From: Lacticaseibacillus yichunensis
GTDB lineage: Bacteria > Bacillota > Bacilli > Lactobacillales > Lactobacillaceae
Length of the DNA stretch: 64,000 nt
Direction of reading: 5' to 3'
Assembly (NCBI RefSeq): GCF_003946405.1
Contig: NZ_RHOG01000006.1
Coordinates: forward strand, 29,716 to 93,715
How positions within the stretch are numbered: the first letter of the stretch is position 1; each line of letters begins with the position of its first letter. A program made the translations under genes and the position numbers. The notes under the pieces are model-generated. The model worked only from the letters and a program-made list of their open reading frames with translations, was not told the origin of the DNA and searched no databases. Of this stretch, positions 57,093 to 64,000 are shown one piece after another.

Positions 57093-57126
57093 TTGCCGCG
57101 CGGTTTTTATCAAATATTCGCGGCAA
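57093..57126. promoter_or_regulatory. Inverted repeat upstream of the opp promoter
   Basis: TTGCCGCG-N18-CGCGGCAA, a perfect eight-base inverted repeat ending 13 bases upstream of the -35 box. Candidate operator or activator site. The rest of the 57127-57357 gap holds no gene or motif I recognise. Confidence 0.5.
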
Positions 57127-57357
57127 AAAAATAGCAGTTCGCAGGCCAGAAAAATCGGTTGCATTATCATTTTTGTGGACGGTATTTCTCATTTCTAAGA
57201 CACAATTTCATTTTCGTTTGAAGATCGCAGACAAATGTCGGGCTGAGATGGACATGTCAGCCGCCATCCGCGGCCACGACATTTTCTGAGGTTGGGCCAC
57301 ACCGCATCCAAAAAAAATTGCAAAAAAGTGGTCGTTTCCCGCCGACCGATTGGACAC

Positions 57358-57394
57358 AAAAAAGAGGCCACCTCTGCATTCAGAGATGACCTCT
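57358..57394 (-). terminator. plsX-acpP terminator
   Basis: Long stem AAGAGGTCATCTCTG / CAGAGGTGGCCTCTT with AATG loop and T-run on the minus strand, about 50 bases after acpP. Confidence 0.92.
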
Positions 57395-57446
57395 TACACT
57401 ATCTGACACGATCGCATTTGACCGCGCCGCAATTGCTTATCTCGTG

Positions 57447-57692
57447 TTAGTTCGCTTGATGGGTCATGACATACTGGACCGCGTCGCCCACCGTCACGAT
57501 CTTTTCGGCATCCTCATCGGGAATCTCGGCCCCAAAGGTATCCTCGAGTTCAAGCACGAACTCAACGATATCGATGGAATCGGCATCAAGGTCTTTTTTG
57601 AAGTTCAGGTCGTTTGAGATCTTCGCTTCCGGGATCTGAAAATGATCTTGAATCAACCCAGAGATTTTTGCGAATACTTCTTGCTCAGTCAT
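57447..57692 (-). CDS. acpP: Acyl carrier protein
   Basis: Carries growing acyl chains in fatty acid synthesis and donates to PlsX. 81 aa, acidic. The phosphopantetheine site is D38-S39-I40 (context DLDADSIDIVEF), with Ile in place of the usual Leu after the serine. ATG at 57692 has AAGGAGG. It follows plsX, but also has its own promoter. Confidence 0.95.
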   Translation of the reverse strand: MTEQEVFAKISGLIQDHFQIPEAKISNDLNFKKDLDADSIDIVEFVLELEDTFGAEIPDEDAEKIVTVGDAVQYVMTHQAN

Positions 57693-57722
57693 GACGTCCT
57701 CCTTGTGCTTAATACGCATTAC

Positions 57723-57751
57723 AGCATAGCGGTTTTATGCGCCTTTGTCCA
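57723..57751 (-). promoter_or_regulatory. acpP promoter
   Basis: Minus strand TGGACA (57746-57751), 17-base spacer, TATGCT (57723-57728), between plsX and acpP. Confidence 0.65.
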
Positions 57752-57773
57752 CTTATTTCACCTGGTGGGTCCG

Positions 57774-58784
57774 TCAATCCTTGGGCGCGGCCACCGGATG
57801 GGCAGTGAACCAGTCGACGACCTTGGCCAGCGTCTGCCCTTGCACCATCGCATCGATCTGCTTGACCGTGTAGTAGACCGCATCCGCATCCGCGCCGCCA
57901 TGCGCTTTGACGACAGGCGCCTTCAGCCCAAGCAGCACTGCACCACCGTAACTGGAGACATCGAAGGTTGAGGCGATGCCGCGGACCTGTTGCTGCAGGA
58001 GGAGGCCGCCGAGCTTGCCCTTGACCCCGCCGTTCATGATCGCGTCCTTGACCAAGTGCATGATCGACTTGGCTGTGCCTTCGATGGCCTTGAGGGTCGC
58101 GTTGCCCGTAAAGCCATCCGTGACCACGACATCCGCGACGCCACGCAGCAGACTGTCACTTTCAACATTCCCAATAAAATCGATACCGGCTAGCTCGGAC
58201 AACAGTTGGTACGTCGTCTGGTGGAGCTCATCGCCCTTATTTGCCTCGGTGCCGTTGTTGAGCAGGCCGATGCGTGGGGCCTTGATGCCCCGCACATCGC
58301 GGGCGTAAAAATCACCCATGATCGCATATTGAACCAATTGAGCAGCCCGATTGTCCGCATTGGCGCCGACATCGAGCATGTTGAAGCCGCGACCATCCAG
58401 TGTCGGCAAGGTCGGCATCAGGCCGGGGCGATCGATGCCCTTGATGCGGCCGACGATGAACAGCCCCGCGGCTAACAGCGCCCCGGTCGAACCCAAGGAA
58501 AAACACGCATCCGCTTCGCCGTTTTTCACCGCCTGGGCAGCCAGGACCATCGACGCATTTTTCTTCGTGCGAATAGCACGGACCGGCTCGTCATCGCTAT
58601 TGATCTTTTCGGTCGTATGCACCAGCGTGAGGCGCTCATCGCTTTTGATCAGCGGGCGAATCTTAGTCTCGTCGCCATAAAGCAAAAACTCGACATCCTT
58701 GAGCTCGTCGCGTGCGCGCTCGACGCCTTGAATCACGACTTCCGGGGCATGGTCGCCGCCCATTGCATCCACTGCGATTTTCAT
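57774..58784 (-). CDS. plsX: Phosphate acyltransferase PlsX
   Basis: Converts acyl-ACP to acyl-phosphate, the substrate for PlsY; peripheral membrane enzyme. 336 aa. N-terminal [13 protein letters not shown] and the [16 protein letters not shown] segment near 136-151 are the family signatures; [16 protein letters not shown] near 222 is also typical. ATG at 58784 is preceded by GGAAGAAG. Followed by acpP, part of the usual plsX-acpP block; fapR and the fab genes are absent from this window. Confidence 0.96.
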   Translation of the reverse strand: MKIAVDAMGGDHAPEVVIQGVERARDELKDVEFLLYGDETKIRPLIKSDERLTLVHTTEKINSDDEPVRAIRTKKNASMVLAAQAVKNGEADACFSLGSTGALLAAGLFIVGRIKGIDRPGLMPTLPTLDGRGFNMLDVGANADNRAAQLVQYAIMGDFYARDVRGIKAPRIGLLNNGTEANKGDELHQTTYQLLSELAGIDFIGNVESDSLLRGVADVVVTDGFTGNATLKAIEGTAKSIMHLVKDAIMNGGVKGKLGGLLLQQQVRGIASTFDVSSYGGAVLLGLKAPVVKAHGGADADAVYYTVKQIDAMVQGQTLAKVVDWFTAHPVAAPKD

Positions 58785-58832
58785 CTGTCCAACTTCTTCC
58801 TATATAAAAGTGTGTTCAGTCTCTCAATTATA

Positions 58833-60872
58833 TCAATCTAAGCTGCCTTGCGTCTGTTGCTGGCGGGCCAGGTACCCCCGCAGCGGCGCAAATTCCGGTG
58901 CCGACAGCCCTGGGTCCGCCTCAAACAGTGTCTCGGCGGCTTGCTGCGCGGCGTTGAGCACCGCGTAATCGCCAACTGGATCGCCGAGCTTGAACGCCGG
59001 CAGCCCGCTTTGGTTCGTGCCGAAGATATCCCCGCCGCCGCGCATTTCCAGATCCTTTTGCGCCAGTAAAAAACCATCCTGTGTCTGCGTCATGATCTGC
59101 ATGCGGGCCACACCGGTCTCATTTTTCGGATCGGCGACCAAAATGCAGTAGGCCGCGGCCGAACCACGGCCCACGCGGCCACGCAACTGATGGAGCTGCG
59201 CAAGGCCAAACCGGTCGGCATCGAAAATGATCATCACGGTCGCGTTTGGCACATCCACCCCGACTTCAACGACCGTCGTGGACACCAAGAGTTGCACCTC
59301 GCCATCGCTGAAAGCCCGCATGATCGTGTCCTTCTCGTCATTTTTCATCTGCCCATGCAGCAGCGCGACCTTGGCCACCTCATGAAAGGCATGGTCCATG
59401 TCCTCATACAGCTGCTCGGCGTTTTGCAGATCGATCTTCTCCGACTCCGCGATCAGTGGCGTGATGGCAAACACCTGGTGGCCGGCCAGCAGCTCCGTCT
59501 TGATCCGCGCCATGGCGTCGCGCAACTGATTCTTGCGCACCCACGTTGTCGTGATCGGCTGCCGGCCCGCTGGCAACTCGTCGATCGTCGACACATCCAT
59601 TTCCCCATAGGCGGTGATGGCCAGGGTTCGAGGAATTGGGGTGGCCGTCATCGCGAGCAGATCCGGCTTCAACCCTTTTTCCTGGAGAATCTTGCGCTGC
59701 TGGACGCCAAAGCGGTGCTGCTCATCGATCACGACCAAGCCAAGTGCAGCGAAGTTGACCTCTTTTTGAATCAGCGCATGGGTGCCGATCACAATGTCGA
59801 CATCCCCTGTCATCAGGCCATCCAGTGTCGCCCGCCGCTCCTTGCCCGGCGTGCTGCCCGTCAGTAAGCGAATTCGCACGGGAAAATCGGCGAAGAGCTT
59901 CGTTAGCTTGGCAAAATGCTGCTCCGCCAGCACTTCCGTCGGCACCATCAAGGCTGCCTGGTAGCGCGCGGTCACCGTCGCGTAAAGCACGATCGCGGCG
60001 ACGATGGTTTTGCCTGAGCCGACATCGCCTTGCAACAGGCGATTCATGTGGCGCGGCCGGCGCATGTCGCGGCAGATCTCATTGACCGACCGTTTCTGCG
60101 CGTTGGTCAGATCAAACGGTAGCGTTTTGATCAGCGCCTTGAGCTCGTCGTTATCATACGGAATCGCCAGCCCGTTGGCAACATTTAAGTCGTCCTGGCG
60201 CAGGCTTTGAATCTTGCACTGAAACAGGAAAAATTCGCGGAAAATCGCACTGCGCCGGGCGGCCTTAGCCTCATCAGCGTCGCTTGGAAAATGCATCCCG
60301 TGGACGATTGCCTGATCCGGCAACAATTTCAGCCGCTCACGCACCGCCAGCGGCACCACATCCGGAATATTTTGGCCATCGCGCGCCCAGGCCGCCTTGA
60401 TCAAGTCGATCACGGTGCTTTGGCGAATATATTTATTCACCGTGTAAATGCCGGCAAGGGATGGCGCGTCCTCTGTCTGCGTGGCGAGCACCTTCATGCC
60501 GGTCAATGTGTGGCGCGCGGCGTCCCATTTGCCATAGATTGCCGCCTCGGTGCCCATAGTGAAGCGATCCTTCAGCCAGGGCTGGTTGAAAAATGTCACC
60601 AGCACCACCGCATGCACCACCTGAATTTTGACATTCAGTCGGTTTTTATGCGGGCCAAAGCGCGTGACCACTGGATCACTCACGACGACGCCTTTGACTG
60701 TCAATTTTTCCTGGTCGGCCGCAAGTGTCAGGTCCTTGACCTGCAGATCATCGTAGCGGTAGGGAAAATAAAATAGCAGATCCCCGACCGTGCGAATTGC
60801 AAGGGTCGCCAGCGCATCCGCGCGTTTTGGCCCGACGCCTGGCAGCACCGTGACCGGATCATCGATCGCCAT
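58833..60872 (-). CDS. recG: ATP-dependent DNA helicase RecG
   Basis: Branch-migrating helicase for stalled forks and recombination intermediates. 679 aa. N-terminal wedge/OB domain (to about 220, PGVGPKRADALATL at the start), then two RecA-like domains: Walker A GDVGSGKT near 284, Walker B/motif II VIDEQHRFG near 384, motif III TATPIPRTLAI, and QLHQLRGRVGRG (motif VI). GGAGG precedes the ATG at 60872. Follows the fakA terminator, so it probably has its own promoter, not clearly seen. Confidence 0.97.
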   Translation of the reverse strand: MAIDDPVTVLPGVGPKRADALATLAIRTVGDLLFYFPYRYDDLQVKDLTLAADQEKLTVKGVVVSDPVVTRFGPHKNRLNVKIQVVHAVVLVTFFNQPWLKDRFTMGTEAAIYGKWDAARHTLTGMKVLATQTEDAPSLAGIYTVNKYIRQSTVIDLIKAAWARDGQNIPDVVPLAVRERLKLLPDQAIVHGMHFPSDADEAKAARRSAIFREFFLFQCKIQSLRQDDLNVANGLAIPYDNDELKALIKTLPFDLTNAQKRSVNEICRDMRRPRHMNRLLQGDVGSGKTIVAAIVLYATVTARYQAALMVPTEVLAEQHFAKLTKLFADFPVRIRLLTGSTPGKERRATLDGLMTGDVDIVIGTHALIQKEVNFAALGLVVIDEQHRFGVQQRKILQEKGLKPDLLAMTATPIPRTLAITAYGEMDVSTIDELPAGRQPITTTWVRKNQLRDAMARIKTELLAGHQVFAITPLIAESEKIDLQNAEQLYEDMDHAFHEVAKVALLHGQMKNDEKDTIMRAFSDGEVQLLVSTTVVEVGVDVPNATVMIIFDADRFGLAQLHQLRGRVGRGSAAAYCILVADPKNETGVARMQIMTQTQDGFLLAQKDLEMRGGGDIFGTNQSGLPAFKLGDPVGDYAVLNAAQQAAETLFEADPGLSAPEFAPLRGYLARQQQTQGSLD

Positions 60873-60964
60873 CTTTTCCCTCCTTTCGAATGCAAAACAG
60901 GTTTTGGTTCATCAACAAAAGTCCATTTCAGTTGAAGCGCAAAACACGCCTTTTACCTCAAAAT

Positions 60965-60997
60965 AAAAACCGCCTGCACGTTCTCAGCGCAAGCGGT
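60965..60997 (-). terminator. asp23-fakA terminator
   Basis: Stem ACCGC..GC / GC..GCGGT with T-run on the minus strand just after the fakA stop. Confidence 0.75.
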
Positions 60998-61002
60998 CAT
61001 CA

Positions 61003-62670
61003 TTACTCCACCGAGACCAGATACGGATAAACGGGTTGGTCGCCGTGATGGATCTCGACCTCCAATTCGTCATTTGCTTCCTGAATGGCGGCCGCGATCG
61101 CCTCAGCTTCGTCTTCGCTGCCACCTTCACCGATGATCAAGGTGATGATCTCGCTATCCTCATCGATCATCTGCAAGATCATGTCCTCAGCGGCTTTTGC
61201 GCGATCGCCTTCGCTGACCTTGATCTTGCCATCAATGATGCCCATCCAATCATCCTTGTGAATCGCCAGGCCGTCGATCGTTGTATCGCGAATCGCCTGC
61301 GTGACCGAGCCAGACACAACATTGGCCAATTCCTCGGTCATTGCTTCTTGATTCGCGTCAAGATCAGCCTCCGGATTGTAACCCAGCATCGCCGTCAAGC
61401 CTTGGTTGATCGTCTTGGATTTGACGATCGCGACTTCAACGGCCGCCGCCTTGGCCGCTTCTTCGGCTGCCATGAAAATGTTGCCGTTGTTTGGCAACAC
61501 GATCACGCGCTTGGCATGCGCCGCGTTGATCGCATCCAAAATATCATTGGTGCTTGGATTCATCGTCTGGCCGCCGCTGAGCACATGGGTCACCCCAAGG
61601 CTCTTGAACAGCTCACTGAGGCCATCGCCCGCCGCGATCGCGACCACACCACTTTCTGCAAGCGGCTGTGGTTTCGCTTTTTCCTCTTCTTCGCGCTCGA
61701 TGATGCTTTCGTGCTGCAGGCGCATGTTGTCGACTTTTATTTTCGCCAATTCACCGTACTGTTGGCCGTAGCGGAAAACAGTGCCAGGATGCTCGGTGTG
61801 CACATGGACCTTGACCACTTCATCGTCGGCGACAACCAACGTGGAGTCACCCAGCGAGTTCAGATAATTGCGGAAGGTCTCATAGTCAAACGGCTTATCG
61901 CGGCCCCCGGTGCCCAAAGTGACCATCATTTCCGTGCAGTAGCCGTAAACAATGTCTTCAGGATTGAGCTGCGCCTGGGCGCCTTGATGATGGGTCGCGT
62001 TGACCATTTCGTTCATCTCGGCTTCATCCGGCACATAAGCGTCATCGGCGACATCTCCGGACAAGCCTTCGCGGAAGCCTTCATATATGAAGACCAACCC
62101 CTGACCACCGGAATCCACAACGCCGACCTCTTTGAGAACTGGCAACAGATCTGGCGTTTTCGCCAAGGCGCGCTTGGCCGCTTTGACCACACTGGTCATC
62201 ACCGCAACCGCATCATTGGTCGTGCCAGCCGTCTTCAATCCGGCCTTAGCCCCTTCGCGCGCAACGGTCAAAATTGTGCCTTCGACAGGCTTCATCACTG
62301 CTTTATAGGCCGTTTCGACCCCAGCGGCAAACGCATCCGCCAAGTCTTGCGCGGTCAGTGTCTGCTTTTTCTCAACACTTTTGGCGAAGCCGCGGAAAAG
62401 CTGGGAGCTAATGACCCCAGAATTCCCGCGCGCGCCCATCAGCAGGCCCTTGCCCAGCAATTGCGTCAGCGCGCCGACATGGTCGCTGTCGCTTTCCAGC
62501 ACCGCCTTAGCGCCGGTCTGGAAGGTCAGATTCATGTTGGTGCCGGTGTCGCCGTCCGGAACGGGAAAAACATTCAACGAATTGACAAATTCCGCATTTT
62601 TATTGATACGATGCGCGGCGACGCGAATCATATCCTGGAACTTTGCGGCTGTGATCTCAGTAACTTCCAC
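61003..62670 (-). CDS. fakA: Fatty acid kinase subunit FakA (DAK2 domain)
   Basis: Phosphorylates exogenous fatty acids bound to FakB (DegV-type proteins); the product enters lipid synthesis via PlsY/PlsX. 555 aa: N-terminal DhaL-type kinase domain with DGDTGTN at 39-45, the Mg-ATP site; a middle domain and a C-terminal FakB-binding domain. Start is GTG at 62670 with GGAGGA. Paired with asp23 and near plsX and acpP, which fits its role. FakB genes are not in the window. Confidence 0.95.
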   Translation of the reverse strand: MEVTEITAAKFQDMIRVAAHRINKNAEFVNSLNVFPVPDGDTGTNMNLTFQTGAKAVLESDSDHVGALTQLLGKGLLMGARGNSGVISSQLFRGFAKSVEKKQTLTAQDLADAFAAGVETAYKAVMKPVEGTILTVAREGAKAGLKTAGTTNDAVAVMTSVVKAAKRALAKTPDLLPVLKEVGVVDSGGQGLVFIYEGFREGLSGDVADDAYVPDEAEMNEMVNATHHQGAQAQLNPEDIVYGYCTEMMVTLGTGGRDKPFDYETFRNYLNSLGDSTLVVADDEVVKVHVHTEHPGTVFRYGQQYGELAKIKVDNMRLQHESIIEREEEEKAKPQPLAESGVVAIAAGDGLSELFKSLGVTHVLSGGQTMNPSTNDILDAINAAHAKRVIVLPNNGNIFMAAEEAAKAAAVEVAIVKSKTINQGLTAMLGYNPEADLDANQEAMTEELANVVSGSVTQAIRDTTIDGLAIHKDDWMGIIDGKIKVSEGDRAKAAEDMILQMIDEDSEIITLIIGEGGSEDEAEAIAAAIQEANDELEVEIHHGDQPVYPYLVSVE

Positions 62671-62692
62671 CTAACAAATCCTCCTCAACGCG

Positions 62693-63061
62693 CTAGTCCT
62701 CGTCGCCCAGCACGCGGACGCCTTGAACGATCACTGTGACCTCATTGGCTGTGACACCGAGCATCGTTTCAAGATTATACTTCACTTTATCTTGAACGTT
62801 GCGACAAACTTCCGAGATCTTCGTGCCATAACCGACGACAATATTCACCTCGACCGCCACGCCATTGTCTTGCTGGCGAACAACGACCCCACGGGAATAA
62901 TTCTCGCGGTTCAAAATATCATTGAGGTTATCGCGAATCTGATTTTTGCTGGCCATGCCGACGATACCGTAAATATCCGTTGCTGCGCCACCGACTACTG
63001 TCGCGATCACGCTGTTTGCAATATCGATCGTGCCCAGCTTGGTTTTGATTTTGACCGCCAT
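62693..63061 (-). CDS. Asp23/Gls24 family protein (YloU)
   Basis: 122-residue Asp23-family protein, membrane-associated envelope stress protein of unknown mechanism. N-terminal LGTIDIANSVIATVVGGAATDIYGIVGM and the central VEVNIVVGYGTKISEVCRNVQ are the typical core. AGAGGAGG precedes the ATG. First gene of asp23-fakA, divergent from rpmB, the conserved Bacillota arrangement. Confidence 0.94.
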   Translation of the reverse strand: MAVKIKTKLGTIDIANSVIATVVGGAATDIYGIVGMASKNQIRDNLNDILNRENYSRGVVVRQQDNGVAVEVNIVVGYGTKISEVCRNVQDKVKYNLETMLGVTANEVTVIVQGVRVLGDED

Positions 63062-63103
63062 GTGCTGACCTCCTCTTATTCTGTTGGGTTTCTAAGATAG
63101 TTT

Positions 63104-63131
63104 ATCATAGCACTACCCGTTTTTAAAGCAA
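63104..63131 (-). promoter_or_regulatory. asp23-fakA promoter
   Basis: Minus strand TTGCTT (63126-63131), 16-base spacer, TATGAT (63104-63109). Confidence 0.65.
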
Positions 63132-63181
63132 CCGGCCCCGGCCTGGATCTGCTGTCAAGTATTTTCACTTTGCAAAAAACA

Positions 63182-63210
63182 TTGCATTCAACACGGCGTT
63201 ATGATAAGTT
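63182..63210 (+). promoter_or_regulatory. rpmB promoter
   Basis: TTGCAT (63182-63187), 17-base spacer, TAAGTT (63205-63210) with TGA just before the -10. Divergent from the asp23 promoter. Confidence 0.6.
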
Positions 63211-63259
63211 AGTCAAGTGAAAAATTCGCAGCACGCGGATAAGCAAGGAGGTCCACGAT

Positions 63260-63445
63260 TTGGCAAAAGACGTCATTACAGGTCGTCACACCACGTTTGG
63301 CAACAAGCGCTCCCATGCGCTTAACTCAAGCCGACGTTCTTGGAAGGCAAACCTGCAGAAGGTCCGTATCTTGATCGACGGCAAACCAAAGCGCGTTTGG
63401 GTATCTGCCCGCGCGCTGAAGTCCGGCAAAGTGACTCGGGTCTAA
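63260..63445 (+). CDS. rpmB: 50S ribosomal protein L28
   Basis: bL28, 61 aa. [15 protein letters not shown] and [34 protein letters not shown] body (split motif) are the family pattern. This form has no zinc-binding cysteines. Start is TTG at 63260, with AAGGAGG upstream. Single gene with promoter and terminator, divergent from asp23-fakA. Confidence 0.95.
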   Translation: MAKDVITGRHTTFGNKRSHALNSSRRSWKANLQKVRILIDGKPKRVWVSARALKSGKVTRV

Positions 63446-63461
63446 CCTGAACATAAAAATT

Positions 63462-63491
63462 GCGGTGTCCCCAGTGGACGCCGCTTTTTTT
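63462..63491 (+). terminator. rpmB terminator
   Basis: Stem GCGG-GTCC / GGAC-CCGC followed by TTTTTTT. Confidence 0.9.
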
Positions 63492-63828
63492 GTGCCGCCC
63501 CCAGTTGGGACGAAGAAAATAATGGGATGCCGTCACACAACGATGGCAGGCGTTGTTATGGGCGTGTTGTTCTTTGAGAACGGAAATCTCGCGCATTGGC
63601 CTTCGAAACTAGCAACTGTCATTCTCGGAGAACGCGAGACTGCAAGCGCATCTGGGCAGCCGGACTCAGGGTCCACAAATTTGCCGCTTTTGGTTGCGAA
63701 AGACAACATCCGCGGTCCCAGGGTCCGCTCGCTCCCAAATAACTGCCGAAAACTAATGTCACGCCATCACACTGATTGTTGCCACACGCCCCCGGGGCGT
63801 GCGGACATTTTTTTGGACCGCCGTTTTG
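63492..63828. other. Intergenic region next to an IS element
   Basis: No gene recognised. Contains a GGACTCAGGGTCC / GGTCCCAGGGTCC near-repeat (about 63661 and 63715) and a hairpin CCACACGCC / GGCGTGCGG (63782-63804) followed by ACATTTTTTT, which may lie near the IS right end. The IS boundary could not be placed. Confidence 0.4.
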
Positions 63829-63999
63829 CTAAAGTGCACAACGACGGTGTTCGTTCAGGTTTTTACCTCCCAAAGAATTTTTTCGTCTCTTGGTGTTATA
63901 CCAGTTGAGATATGTATTCAGTGCTTCTTCAAAGCCATCTAATGTTGTCTTCGACCAATCGTGGTTATAGAAGAACTCTGTCTTTAAATGCCCAAAGAG
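63829..63999 (-). mobile_element. IS3-family transposase (OrfB), 3' end, cut by window
   Basis: The last 56 codons of an IS150-type IS3-family transposase run in from the right edge: GHLKTEFFYNHDW, then LNTYLNWYNTKRRKNSLGG, which is the conserved C-terminal motif after the final catalytic Glu (that residue lies outside the window). The frame is open to a TAG at 63829, though the last residues (KNLNEHRRCAL) differ from the usual SPVEYR. Base composition is more AT-rich than the neighbouring genes, as expected for a recent insertion. Confidence 0.88.
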
Positions 64000-64000
64000 G

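Noticed and set aside
57074..57289. Plus-strand frame of 71 codons upstream of oppD
   Set aside because: No ribosome binding site, and its start lies in the opp -35 box; composition is not gene-like.
63465..63908. Plus-strand frame after rpmB (147 codons)
   Set aside because: It starts inside the rpmB terminator, has no ribosome binding site and overlaps the IS3 transposase end on the other strand.

Overview
This window is a core chromosomal segment of a low-to-moderate-GC-phylum (Bacillota) bacterium, most likely a member of the Lactobacillaceae with a GC-rich genome (possibly the Lacticaseibacillus group; species not determined). Reasons: PolC-type replicase, HrcA/CIRCE heat-shock control, YlxR/YlxQ/YlxM/YneF/DUF896 Bacillota signature proteins, strong AGGAGG-type ribosome binding sites with TTG and GTG starts, an Opp oligopeptide importer and Asp23/FakA. 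Nearly everything from 1.1 kb to 30 kb and from 35 kb to 63 kb is on the minus strand.

Layout: 1-1.1 kb, two small plus-strand genes (unknown protein, ASCH domain protein). 1.1-8.2 kb, lepA and the hrcA-grpE-dnaK-dnaJ heat-shock operon with promoter and CIRCE. 8.4-11.5 kb, truB-ribF-hemW. 11.7-17.3 kb, rimP-nusA-ylxR-ylxQ-infB-rbfA with a promoter followed by a terminator-like leader hairpin. 17.4-26.4 kb, polC and uppS-cdsA-rseP-proS. 26.6-30 kb, pyrH-frr and rpsB-tsf. 30.4-35.2 kb, an accessory-looking stretch: tRNA methyltransferase plus GIY-YIG protein, PlsC-like acyltransferase, amino acid permease, LytR-CpsA-Psr protein. 35.2-39.5 kb, a heterodimeric ABC exporter pair, YneF and DUF896. 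40-45.4 kb, ylxM-ffh-rpsP-khpA-rimM-trmD and rplS, plus a small membrane protein. 45.7-51.1 kb, rnc-smc-ftsY. 51.2-57 kb, oppDFBCA, lying between rnc and acpP. 57.4-63.1 kb, asp23-fakA, recG, plsX-acpP. 63.2-64 kb, divergent rpmB and the 3' end of an IS3-family transposase cut by the window edge.

The genes are housekeeping: translation (EF-4, IF-2, RbfA, RimP, RimM, TrmD, TruB, S2, S16, L19, L28, EF-Ts, RRF), protein targeting (Ffh, FtsY), folding (DnaK system), phospholipid and cell-wall precursor synthesis (CdsA, UppS, PlsX, ACP, FakA), DNA maintenance (PolC, SMC, RecG) and peptide uptake.

The most striking non-coding signal is a family of roughly 120-bp extragenic imperfect palindromes, often in tandem with about 125-bp period, found in six intergenic gaps (1-60, 3021-3206, 11551-11645, 30056-30425, 32313-32605, 39477-39975). 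The ends (AGTTGGGCT / GCACCCT) are conserved while the two arms change together between copies, so the pairing is kept although the sequence is not. A second, unrelated multi-stem element of about 205 bp lies between trmD and rplS. No CRISPR array, tRNA, rRNA, prophage or defence island was seen.
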